Source: Setomelanomma holmii (taxonomy: Eukaryota > Ascomycota > Dothideomycetes > Pleosporales > Phaeosphaeriaceae). From it: a DNA stretch of 64,000 nucleotides. The stretch is taken from contig ML978157.1 of NCBI GenBank assembly GCA_010015745.1, positions 287,713 through 351,712 of the forward strand. Reading direction: 5' to 3'. A model generated the notes under the pieces. The model was not told the DNA's origin. It did not search any database and saw only the letters and a list, made by a program, of their open reading frames with translations. Positions 1-9,196 of this stretch are shown here, piece after piece. The translations under genes were made by a program, and so were the position numbers. The first letter of the stretch is position 1. Each line of letters begins with the position of its first letter.

Positions 1-135
1 CAGGCTCTCGCGCGTGCTGGCTCTACGACCCATCCCACGTGAGCTGGGCCCGATAGATGTGCCTGGCCGTGCATAAGTCTCCTCTACGCGATTCAGGTTA
101 AGTGCCATGGACCTATGGGGGCGGAGTACACGATT

Positions 136-2568
136 CTAACGAAGGCTGCCAGGAAACTCACGCGTCGGTGTATCTGAGCTTGGGCTGACTGAAGGCTTTC
201 GCACTGGAACGCTCTCTGGAACCTCTTTCTGTTTGCCCTCGATGGCATCGTCATCTGGTCGGATAATAGTGTTGCGGTTTCTGGGAGACCGCGCACTCCG
301 AGGTGATTGCTTTGCATCAATGAAGGCCGGTGGTGACTTGTATGTAGAGGATGAAATACGGCGGCTTCCTGCAGCACTGAAGAATGGTGATTGCGCAGAG
401 GCTCGCTTTCGGATGTACGAATTGCGCTTTTCGTCGAGAGGGCGACGATCTGCAATGCTACTGCGTCGAGAAGCAGGCACAACGCGGATACTGCGTCGCT
501 CCTCTGTCGGCGTCGTCACTTGAGCGGTCCGCTGCCGTCCCATTGTAGACTGAGGAAATGGCGAAGGTGGAGCAGAGAATGTGCTCGTACATCTTGTCGT
601 TGTATAAGAGCTAGTACTCAGCGGTCGGGGTATCGAGGATCGCGAGAAATTAGTATTGCTTCTGGATAGCGAGTAGGTGTGACGGCCATGTCCCATGCCC
701 GTTATGCGTCGGTTGACAGGGAGACCTGAGCTGCGATGAATTTGGTCTTGATACACAGTCGTCGTCCTTCGTTTGTGCTTCCGATAGCTGTTCGACGAAT
801 TCTGCGATGCTCGTTTCGCAAGCTCTGTAGGAATTTTCATTGAGTCGTGCGGATGTTGTGATGGAGCAATGTCGTTCATGATGCCGAAAGACGACTCTTC
901 GAACGTGTCGAGAATCCGAGTGTCCGCATCTCCAATCGAGTCTGTGAGCGAGTGTGTGTCTCTATGATCAACTGGTAGATCGACGTCCAGGTTTGGAGGG
1001 TTGTCGGCTGTGCGTCTCGTCGGGGGCGGCGCGAGCTCTTCTTTTTCTTTACCCTTCTCGAGATCTTGGTCATGATCATCCACAATGTCTACATCCGGCC
1101 ATCCGTATGGGATGAACATTGGCCGGGAGATGTCGGACTTCCTTGGACTTCTTGGGAGCTTTGGACTAATGTAGCTCCTGTTCTTCTTCCGTCGACGCAA
1201 GCATAACATAAGGGCGATCAGCAGCACTATGCAGCAAATCGCGCCGATGACTGTGCCCAATATCATACCAGCCTTCTTTCCGCCTGTGGCATTTCCAACG
1301 GATGAGCTTCCCCCGGTTGTAGTTTCAGTAGTTCCATTACTCGTATCGCCAGAAACCGTGATCTGGAAGCTTTGAGAGTCTTCTAGGCTGCCATCCTTGG
1401 ACGTCGCTACCATGGAGCATTGTACGAAACCGGGAGGAAAACCAGCTGGCACTGCACCAGATATAGTGGATGTGTTTGGGTCAAAACGTAGGTGATCCGA
1501 TAGAGTTCCGAGTTTCATAGTCACCTTTTCGCCATCCTTTACGAAGAAGTCCTTGGACAGGGCATAGTCAAAGTTGGCGCCGGCAGTCGCATTCAACTGG
1601 CCCATCTCGTGCGCAAAGAGCTCGGAAGTGATAGCCAGATGGATACTGAATTGTGCGACATCTCCATACTGGTCTTCGGCTGAGACGTTGATGTCTTGAG
1701 ACATGGCCTCAGGCGGCGCCTTGCCGGTGATTATGAAAGTGCTGTTGTCAAGCTTCAGCCACGAAGGCATAGTTGCGTTCACCGATTGAACGTCTTTGCC
1801 TTGGATTGGCGATCCATCGAGCAATAGCTTCGACTTGATGTCATCAATGTTTATGTCTGCGCCTTTGCTCACATTGACGGTTTCGCTAAATGGCTGAAAG
1901 AGCAGTTGATGATTGCTTACGGCAAGTGTAAATGATAGCGAGAAAGAGGCATATCCAGGATCAGCGCAAGCTACGAGTAGTATCTCGAATATCTGCGCGG
2001 AGCTTGCAGGTGGTGTGGTTCCAGCGAAGTGTAACGACGTCGCATCGAAACTGATCCTTGCGGGCAGAGGCGTGTAGACTGACAGAATGGCGTTGTAGGT
2101 TACAGACTTTCCAGCAGAGTCGAACGTATCCATTGGGAACATTATATCAAACGATTTCGAAGGTCCGAGGCTCAGAACTCGCGGGCCCGAAAGTTGACCA
2201 GCTCTGGAGAGTACTTGTGTCACGTTCCTACTTGCTTTTGGCTCATTGTCTTTGACAACAAGCAGCTTTGCATCCATATTGGCCACTGCGCCAGCTGTAC
2301 CGGAAGCTGCGATCGTGAATGTAATCTCCCCTACATCGCTCGCATGAGGTGTACCAGAGAGTGTTCGGCTTTTGCTGTCCAGTGAAAGCCATGACGGGCC
2401 GCCTGCCAACGAGTACTGTATCTTGTCTGAATCGGTCCGGAACGTCGTAGGCGCAAATTGGAACGAGTACTGTGTGTTGATGAGCGCGACTGGTGGGAAT
2501 TGTTGGTTCAATGGATAGTTGAGTTGCACATATGCTGCGATCGAAGTAGGCAACAAGCCAGTGATCAT
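136..2568 (-). CDS. AXL2: AXL2-like cadherin-domain membrane protein
   Basis: The single-exon frame encodes 810 aa. The ectodomain (about residues 15-410) is made of repeated cadherin-like CADG units: the first carries a 'PSWLSLDSKSRTLSGTP' signature and a later unit repeats it as 'MPSWLKLDNSTFIITGKAP'. A Ser/Thr/Gly linker precedes one membrane segment at about residues 434-456, followed by a basic RRRKKNR stop-transfer motif. The cytoplasmic tail of about 350 aa is rich in Ser, Arg and Pro. This is the layout of fungal Axl2, a plasma-membrane landmark for bud-site or septum position that works with septins; the role here is inferred from the family. The N-terminal signal sequence is short and weak, so the true start could lie in an unseen upstream exon. 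The stop at 136-138 leaves a complete tail. Confidence 0.8.
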   Translation of the reverse strand: MITGLLPTSIAAYVQLNYPLNQQFPPVALINTQYSFQFAPTTFRTDSDKIQYSLAGGPSWLSLDSKSRTLSGTPHASDVGEITFTIAASGTAGAVANMDAKLLVVKDNEPKASRNVTQVLSRAGQLSGPRVLSLGPSKSFDIMFPMDTFDSAGKSVTYNAILSVYTPLPARISFDATSLHFAGTTPPASSAQIFEILLVACADPGYASFSLSFTLAVSNHQLLFQPFSETVNVSKGADINIDDIKSKLLLDGSPIQGKDVQSVNATMPSWLKLDNSTFIITGKAPPEAMSQDINVSAEDQYGDVAQFSIHLAITSELFAHEMGQLNATAGANFDYALSKDFFVKDGEKVTMKLGTLSDHLRFDPNTSTISGAVPAGFPPGFVQCSMVATSKDGSLEDSQSFQITVSGDTSNGTTETTTGGSSSVGNATGGKKAGMILGTVIGAICCIVLLIALMLCLRRRKKNRSYISPKLPRSPRKSDISRPMFIPYGWPDVDIVDDHDQDLEKGKEKEELAPPPTRRTADNPPNLDVDLPVDHRDTHSLTDSIGDADTRILDTFEESSFGIMNDIAPSQHPHDSMKIPTELAKRASQNSSNSYRKHKRRTTTVYQDQIHRSSGLPVNRRITGMGHGRHTYSLSRSNTNFSRSSIPRPLSTSSYTTTRCTSTFSAPPSPFPQSTMGRQRTAQVTTPTEERRSIRVVPASRRSSIADRRPLDEKRNSYIRKRASAQSPFFSAAGSRRISSSTYKSPPAFIDAKQSPRSARSPRNRNTIIRPDDDAIEGKQKEVPESVPVRKPSVSPSSDTPTREFPGSLR

Positions 2569-2781
2569 CAGATATAGACTTGACCGTGGCTGATATCAAA
2601 ACAAGATAAACGATGCTCTTGAAGAACATCTTTCTTCATCGTTCGTTCATGGCGATCTCGATATGTGGAAGTGCGCGGTGCAAAGAGCGGAGGGGTCCCT
2701 CGAGCAAGGGATGCGGTCGCGGGCCACTTTGCCAACATTTCGAGATCCCGCCAACACTTTCTGTACCAGTTGCATGGTCTC

Positions 2782-3285
2782 TCACGTTCCGATGAGTAGC
2801 TCCATTTTCAAGCCTGCCCGCCCTGGAGCATAGTAGTCTGAACGGACCTCAACCTGCTTGAACCCACACGCATCGTATAATCTTTTGGCTGGTCTGCGAT
2901 GCTCATCGACCCACAACCAGATACTTTCGCCACCACTTCTTTGCATCTGGACACGCAACGTCTGTACGAGACATCTGCCGATTCCCTTTTGTCTCTCTTG
3001 TTCGATTACACAAAGCTTGTGTAGCCAGACTGACCGTTTCATTCGCTGAAAGACCAGATATGCCACGACATTGTCTTGGGTACCCTCTCTGAATGCCAGA
3101 AGCAAGCCTGTATTCTTCTTTTTGAGTTCGACGTCGTAGTCGAAGCCCTCCATTGCTGGGAAGATTTTGCGCTCGAGTCTGGCTACTTGGGTTGCAGCTG
3201 CTACGCGTTCCTTCAAGGGGAGTGAGTTGAAATCTGTGATGGAGAACCCTGGTGGGACCGAGTCGAATGTGTGAGAACTGTGCAT
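2782..3285 (-). CDS. GNAT-family N-acetyltransferase
   Basis: This 167-aa single-exon protein has the GNAT fold. The acetyl-CoA-binding motif A reads V-I-E-Q-E-R-Q-K-G-I-G-R at about residues 92-103 (the Q/R-x-x-G-x-G/A pattern), preceded by the strand 'LHKLCV'. It is followed by the typical C-terminal part 'LYDACGFKQVEVRSDYYAPG' with the conserved Tyr region. Length matches small cytosolic acetyltransferases. The substrate cannot be told from the sequence. It is divergent from the RecQ gene at 3730, with 444 bp between the two starts. The spelling 'ARLERKIFPAMEGFDYDVELKKKNTGLLLAF' is common in fungal GNAT proteins of unknown target. Confidence 0.8.
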   Translation of the reverse strand: MHSSHTFDSVPPGFSITDFNSLPLKERVAAATQVARLERKIFPAMEGFDYDVELKKKNTGLLLAFREGTQDNVVAYLVFQRMKRSVWLHKLCVIEQERQKGIGRCLVQTLRVQMQRSGGESIWLWVDEHRRPAKRLYDACGFKQVEVRSDYYAPGRAGLKMELLIGT

Positions 3286-3729
3286 GATCTAGGCGCAGTC
3301 CGGGTCCTGAGTTTCAGTACGGCGTGTTCAATACTGTATTGTTGGACAATGAGTGGCGCCAGTCTTCGGCTGTTGTTACAACATATGCGACGTGCACTGC
3401 TTTACCGCACGAACGTCTCGCGTAGCTGAGTGCGCACCGTGATGAGCGCACTTGGCATATGTGTGTTGAACAGGGTGGGCAGGCCGGGTGCGCCCCGGAA
3501 GGCGTGAAAACTTTGATTGGCTGATGATCACGTGAATGCGTAAACTCGCGACTCCCGCATCGCGTCGACCGCTCTTGCACTCTACCGCAACGTGACGACC
3601 AACTGCTCGACGTCAAACCAGCAATAAAAATGCGCTCATGCATAACGCGAAAACCGTCATTACGAGCCTTCAGTCGCCGATAGCTCGTTGAACACACCTC
3701 ATTTCAGGCACTCAAAACACTGTACTATC
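3286..3729. other. Intergenic, divergent promoter
   Basis: This 444-bp region separates the starts of the acetyltransferase (minus) and the RecQ helicase (plus). It probably holds both promoters. I see no clear TATA box or repeat. Confidence 0.5.
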
Positions 3730-5344
3730 ATGCCAGGCGAAAGAAGGAGCCCGTACTCCGGTATCGATTTCACTCTCAAAAGAGTGTTCAAGAAGCCATG
3801 TTTCCGGTATATATGTTCGCAATTCATCGAGATATGGACATTAAACTTGGCCGATAGACCCCTGCAACGCGAAGTTATCATGGCTACCCTCGAAGGAGAA
3901 GATGTATTTCTCCAAGCGGCGACATCGTTCGGCAAGAGCTTATGCTACCAACTGCCCGCCGTTGTAGACTTTGGTAGTACGTCTGTCCACATACTGTCAA
4001 CGAGTGCGAACATGCTGACTCTCACAAGTGACCATTGTCATCTCTCCTCTGCTAGCCTTGATGGTATGTTTCGCAGCATGATCTGAACGCCCTAACTCTC
4101 TTCTGACTGGACACCAGAACAATCAAGTCGCTGCGATGCGCAACGCTAATGTGCGAGTTGAAACCATAAACAGCACCACGCAGCCCTCCGATAGGGATAG
4201 GATTCTTCAGGACCTCCAATGCGGTCATCCTCTCACGAGACTGTTGTATGTCACACCAGAATTCTGTCAGAGCGACTACTTTCGTCGCATCCTGCGCATC
4301 ATCCATTCACAAAAAGAGCTGGCTCGCATCGCAGTCGACGAAGCCCACTGTGTCAGCGAATGGGGCCACGACTTCCGCCCAGCTTTCCAGCAGCTGTCAT
4401 ATTTCAAGAACGAGTTCCCAGATGTGCCGATCATATGTCTTACTGCCACAGCGACAGATCGCGTCCGAGAAGACATCATAAGAACGCTTGCTTTGGATGT
4501 TTCGAAGCTGCAAACATTCTGCATGAGCACCAGTCGTCCGAATTTACACTACGAGGTCAGATTCAAGTCTGATGACGAAGATCAATATTCGGACTTCCTG
4601 AACTGGCTCAAAGCAGCACATGCCAGACGTGCTGCCAATCCAGAGCGAGCATCTCAACTAGCAACACAGGGGCAGCGTTCCGACCATGTTCCAGGAATCA
4701 TATACACTCTCTTCCGCAAAGACTGCGAGTCACTTGCAGCCCGACTTCGTGCCGATGGCATTGGCGCAAAGCCATACCATGCTGGTCTACCACACACAGA
4801 GCGCGCCGACGCCCTCGCTGGCTGGGTAACCAACAAGGCCGGCTACGACGTCGTTGTAGCAACCACAGCATTCGGAATGGGCATCGACAAGGAGAACGTG
4901 CGCTTCGTTGTGCACTGGCAGATCCCAAAATCGTTCGAGGGGTTCTACCAAGAAGCCGGACGCGCAGGTCGAGATGGCAAAGCGAGTGTATGCATCCTCT
5001 ACTATGGACGCGAGGACCGAGATCGCGCTGCGGATATGATGAAGCGAGATCAGCTGAAGCAGCCGAATAAAGGTGCTGGCGTTGCGGCACAGCAGCAGCA
5101 GTTGATCAACCGGGGCAAGAGTCTGCAGGCGCTGGTCAATTATTGCGAGGCAACGGATAAGTGTCGACATAAGCTGATTGCGAAGTACTTTGGCGAGGAA
5201 GAGGAGGTGCCGTGCGATTTTGCGTGTGATTGGTGCAAGGATGCTGTTGGTCTGGTCAAGAGGAAGGAAAAGGGACTTGCGAGCGAGGAGTGGTGCAGTA
5301 CGCAACGAGAACAGGGGAGGTATGACATTGACGAGTATGAATGA
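3730..5344 (+). CDS. RecQ-family ATP-dependent DNA helicase
   Basis: Exons are 3730-3806, 3858-3973, 4029-4063 and 4118-5344, giving 484 aa; introns are 51, 55 and 54 nt. RecQ unwinds DNA 3'-5' in recombination and replication repair. Motif I reads 'QAATSFGKSLCYQLPA' (the usual form is TGGGKS, so the loop is altered but GKS is kept). Motif Ia 'VISPLLALMNNQV' is split by two introns. Motif II is DEAH with 'CVSEWGHDFRP', motif III 'LTATAT', motif V 'TTAFGMGIDK' and motif VI 'QEAGRAGRDG'. A C-terminal zinc-binding region shows C-R-H-K followed by CDFACDWC. There is no HRDC domain or long N-terminal region, so this is the short RecQ type rather than the BLM/QDE-3 type. The first ATG at 3688 lies upstream in frame, but 3730 starts the conserved part. 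It ends 277 bp from the convergent UBX gene. Confidence 0.92.
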
Positions 5345-5621
5345 AGAGCGTTAGCCTAAGCATATACGGTGTCTAGAGCATCATAGCGAAGGTGCATATC
5401 CAGTCTTGTAGTGGAGAAATCACGAATCAATCGGCTTCACGAACATCACCCTTTTTTCTGGTGAGGACGGACTTGCTCATGATCGTGAAGCGTGACAGTC
5501 TTTTAGAGATGGTTGATAGATACTGTCATCACTCGATCTCCCAACGCCTCCCAATGCATATATCATACTCATTAGCCGTGAATTGACATCCATTATCGTG
5601 TCTGGGAGCCCAAGCTGCTGT

Positions 5622-6548
5622 CTACTTAAGGATCAACGCAGCGCTGGGAACAAGACCAGCCTCCTTCAACGTCATACCGAAGTCGGTCTTATCGTACGTC
5701 TTTTTAGGAAACGTCGTCGTGAAAGTGTTGACCTGATGGCCCTCCTCTTCCATCGCATGCGCAACCTCGAACAGCGTCGTCTCGACGGGGAACGTCTTCG
5801 TCACACGCCCCGTGCCCGTCTGTAGCGCTAACCGAGCCTCCTTGTATTCGCTCGCCGGCTTGCTGGTCGTCGGACCCGAGGATGTGGCCAGCGGTGCTTG
5901 CGCGGGTGCTAGGGGAGGTGCTTGACCTGAACGATGTGCCTTTTCGATTTCGGCTTTGCGCTTGCGCTCCTGCTTGTCTGCCTCCAGCTTGGCTAGGACG
6001 CGCTTCCTGGCATCTTCGTCTGCTTTCTTCTCTGCGCGTTTTGCTTGTGCTTCCTTCAACCGCTCCTTCTTCTGTAGCTCTTCCTTGATGTCCTGCGACT
6101 CCTTGGTAGCTTTCAGCCGGATCTGCTCGTTGCGCTTCTTGTCCTCCTTGTCCTGCTCAGCTTGTTGAGCACGCTTAGACGCTAGCTTTTGTTTCAACTC
6201 TTCCAACCGCTGCTTCTTCTCTTCTTCCGTGAGTGGCGCGATCTCTTCGGTGGATTCGCTGAAGTTCTCGTGGCCGGTCTTGCTGCCGTGGAACTCGGCC
6301 TGGGCGACGGAGCGGAACTTCTTGCCACAGTCGTCGCACACGAGTGACTTTGCTTCTTCGCCAGGCTGGAGTGCTGGAGGTTCCGCAGCGGCGTCGGCTT
6401 GTTCCTCCTTGATTTCATCGACTGATTTGTCCTGGTTCTTCTCCAGCCAATCGATGGCGCCTTGCAGACCGCCGGTTGCTTTGACGGCAAGCTCGGCGCG
6501 GTCGCGTGGGAAGCCCATATCTATGAGCTGATCTAGATCTGAAGCCAT
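5622..6548 (-). CDS. UBA/UBX-domain protein (UBXN1/SAKS1-like)
   Basis: The single-exon 308-aa protein has an N-terminal UBA domain (about 3-40, 'LIDMGFPRDRAELAVKATGG'), a C2H2-type finger (about 70-92, CDDC...H...H) and a charged coiled coil (about 105-205). A C-terminal UBX fold (about 225-308) ends in 'DFGMTLKEAGLVPSAALILK'. Members bind ubiquitin through UBA and Cdc48/p97 through UBX, acting as adaptors in protein quality control. The UBX arginine-containing loop (the FPR type) reads 'TTFPKKTY' here, so the usual Cdc48 contact arginine is replaced by lysine. All domains are complete and the start is clear. Confidence 0.9.
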   Translation of the reverse strand: MASDLDQLIDMGFPRDRAELAVKATGGLQGAIDWLEKNQDKSVDEIKEEQADAAAEPPALQPGEEAKSLVCDDCGKKFRSVAQAEFHGSKTGHENFSESTEEIAPLTEEEKKQRLEELKQKLASKRAQQAEQDKEDKKRNEQIRLKATKESQDIKEELQKKERLKEAQAKRAEKKADEDARKRVLAKLEADKQERKRKAEIEKAHRSGQAPPLAPAQAPLATSSGPTTSKPASEYKEARLALQTGTGRVTKTFPVETTLFEVAHAMEEEGHQVNTFTTTFPKKTYDKTDFGMTLKEAGLVPSAALILK

Positions 6549-7246
6549 GCTGGGTGGTGGGAATATGGGTTGAGAAGTGTTCGTGAGCTTTGTTGTGGAG
6601 CTTGGGAGAAGCTGTGGGACAGCTCTGGTGGGGCGGATTTGAGGGTTCGACTGTCGTTTGCTTACTGACTCTTGCAGGTGAAGTTGAATGAAAGGAAATA
6701 GGTAGTTGGGCTTTATAGAGAAGGTGCGATCAGGCAGTAGCGGTAGCGGGGATTATATACAACACAGGAAGGGAAGAAAACGTGGAGGAAGCGGAACCAT
6801 GGGTGAGAATGAGATCACCGCCCGAGCGGCGCTTTTCTATTTGCTAGGGACCGTCAAATGGATGGAACACTGGACCGAAATATTCAGCTTCCACTAATAC
6901 TATAGAGCTATTCTAATTATGGGTGCGTTTGGTCTGGTTCGTGGCTGGGGCTCTAACATGTCGGATTCATCTTGGTTTCCGAGCGTCACTACTCGCCTTA
7001 GTTCCAGATCGCGCAACGTCATCCCCAGTGATCCTAGAAACCCACACTCCCACCATAACTACGACCCCACAGCCCACGACACCCATTGCTTGCGCCCCTG
7101 ACCGCATACTTCTCTTCAACTAAGCTCACGTCCTCCGTGCCTGCTTATATCGTGCGCTCTTGTTACGCGCTGCAACCCGTAACCGCCGAATCCATTGATT
7201 ACAAAGACAATACCGACCACACACTTCCACGACTTGTGCGCCCATC
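6549..7246. other. Intergenic, divergent promoter region
   Basis: This 698-bp stretch lies between the UBX gene start (minus) and the VAP gene start (plus). The last 150 bp before 7247 are pyrimidine- and A-rich, as in fungal 5' leaders. I see no other gene. Confidence 0.5.
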
Positions 7247-8403
7247 ATGTCTGTCGAGCTCGACCCCGTGGAGCTAGGCTTCAAGCGTAAGCTACACGTG
7301 GCGCACACAGGCGATACACAAAGACTGATCTTGGGTAGGGCCCTTTCAGCAGGAGGTGTCGAAGATTCTCCACCTAAAGAACCCTCACTCCGACCCCGTT
7401 GCATTTAAGGTGAGCGCGTCTTGTTATATCTGTGGACTTGAACAATACGTGCGGGACAGTGCGGCTAACCAAGGCTAGGTCAAAACCACCGCTCCCAAGC
7501 AGTACGATCTCCAACACAGAACCTCGGTTTCGCCGCGGGTAGCTGACGATAGCAACATAGATACTGCGTAAGGCCAAACAGTGGGCGCATTGAGCCTGGC
7601 AAGGATGTCGAAGTTCAAAGTACGCACCCTCATGCAGACCCCGCGGGATCGCTGCGGCAAACTGACACAAGCGCGTAGTTCTCCTCCAGGCCATGAAAGA
7701 AGATCCGCCGCCAGATGCGAAATGCCGCGACAAGTTCCTCGTACAATCTGTTCTCGTAACTGCTGATAAGGAGTTCACCAATGTCGGGTCTCTGGTATGT
7801 GAACGATAACCCAAGGCGGGAAATTTGCTAAAAGACTCGCAGTGGGCGCACATTGAACAAACCTCGAAGTCATCGATCCAAGAGAAGAAGATTAGAGTTC
7901 TTTTCCTATCAGCAGACGACGCCACGACCCCTGCTAAAACCAACGGCGCCAGCAGCTTCAACTCATTGCCTTCTGCATACTCTCCTGAAGCCGTTACTCC
8001 TCAGCGCGGCGTACCTGAAGCCAGCGGTCTCGTCTCCCGCCCTGACGAGCGACCCGCGGATAGCAAGAACCTCGGGGAGATCAAGGATGAGACATTCAGC
8101 CCTGCGACTGGTGGAGTGGGTGCAACGGTCTCTGCAGCTGCTGCTCGAGTGTCAAATGCCATTCCTACATCTCAAGAAGATTTGAAGGCTCAACTCGATG
8201 CTGCCAAGGCTGAGATTTCCAGACTCACTACGCAAGCTTCAGAAGCCACTGGCCTGCGCCAACGGAAAGCTGAGCCCTCGCGTGACTCCAAATCCCAGCT
8301 CTCGACCGCGAACACTCAAATCGCCCCCGCGGGCGGCGTTTCTGTGCAGATCACAGCTGTCCTTTGCTTGCTGAGCTTCCTTATTGCCTACTTCTTGTTC
8401 TGA
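7247..8403 (+). CDS. SCS2: VAP/Scs2-type MSP-domain ER membrane protein
   Basis: Exons are 7247-7286, 7339-7409, 7479-7501, 7561-7619, 7679-7794 and 7843-8403, giving 289 aa. The N-terminal MSP domain (about 1-125) begins 'MSVELDPVELGFKR' and continues through 'LHLKNPHSDPVAFKVKTTAP', 'YCVRPNSGRIEPG' and 'CRDKFLVQS'; this includes the FFAT-binding surface. A variable linker with a short coiled coil (about 230-260) leads to a C-terminal hydrophobic anchor 'ITAVLCLLSFLIAYFLF'. The family is tail-anchored in the ER, where it recruits FFAT-motif lipid-transfer proteins to membrane contact sites. Five introns of 48-69 nt are crowded into the first 600 bp, and exon 3 is only 23 nt. All phases agree. 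Confidence 0.93.
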
Positions 8404-9196
8404 GCGCCTCCCCCGCATTACCTCGTAAGGACAGCCAAAAGTAATTCTCGAGCACCAATAGCCGCCTTGAACGGATGCGGAGGAAGCGTGGGGAGCAGGT
8501 GGTGGTTCTGGAGACGCGGAAAGTTTATGGTAGGATAACATAGAAGCGTGGGACGAGTGGACGGATAATGGTCTCGTTTTCTGGGTGTGATTAATTTCTT
8601 CATGGAGGTTGGGTTGTTGGCTATGCATTACGCAGCGCCATGCACTCCGCACGTGGGTGTTATGTGCCGACACCTACAAATACAGATCGCATTGTTCATA
8701 CTACGAGACTGCTTCTATGAATTCTACTTGGTAAAATTCACTTGTCTTGCGAAGCCAGCCAGGATGTGTTTGTGAGAAATAATATTGTATGCTCTATCGC
8801 AAAACTTCGTCGTTTTTACTGTGAAATAGTGGTCACGAGAGCAACCACCAATAAGCGAGCATGCATTCGATGTGGGATCGTATGCATGCCGCAGCTCTTG
8901 ACGCGTGCCATGCGCCTGGGTTCCAAGGTCGCCTTCACGGATCTTCGCGCGTCATATTTCCATAACCCTGCGGCGGCATGATAATGGCCTTTATCAAACC
9001 GGCCAAATGCGGCTCTAGTTCGCGTTCTGAACGTGGGTGTAGTGGGGCACAATCGGCCGGAGGCTTGGAGTTAGAACATTTCCTGGGAGTCAGAACACTT
9101 CTTGAGAGTCGCATTAAAGTGAGCTTGTAGCCACCACACTCCTCCCATCACTCCAGACACAACTTCGGTACCTCAATTCGCCTGACAGCTGTCAAG
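8404..9196. other. Intergenic, 3' end of SCS2 and promoter of asparagine synthetase
   Basis: This 793-bp region between two plus-strand genes holds the near-identical repeat at 9067-9100 described separately. I see no other gene in it. Confidence 0.5.
9067..9100 (+). promoter_or_regulatory. Direct repeat upstream of asparagine synthetase
   Basis: Two 15-nt copies, GGAGTTAGAACATTT (9067-9081) and GGAGTCAGAACACTT (9086-9100), match at 13 of 15 bases and lie about 100 bp before the ATG. The second contains GGAGTCA, one base off the Gcn4/CpcA site TGASTCA. Amino-acid biosynthesis genes are known targets of that regulator. Function is inferred. Confidence 0.35.
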
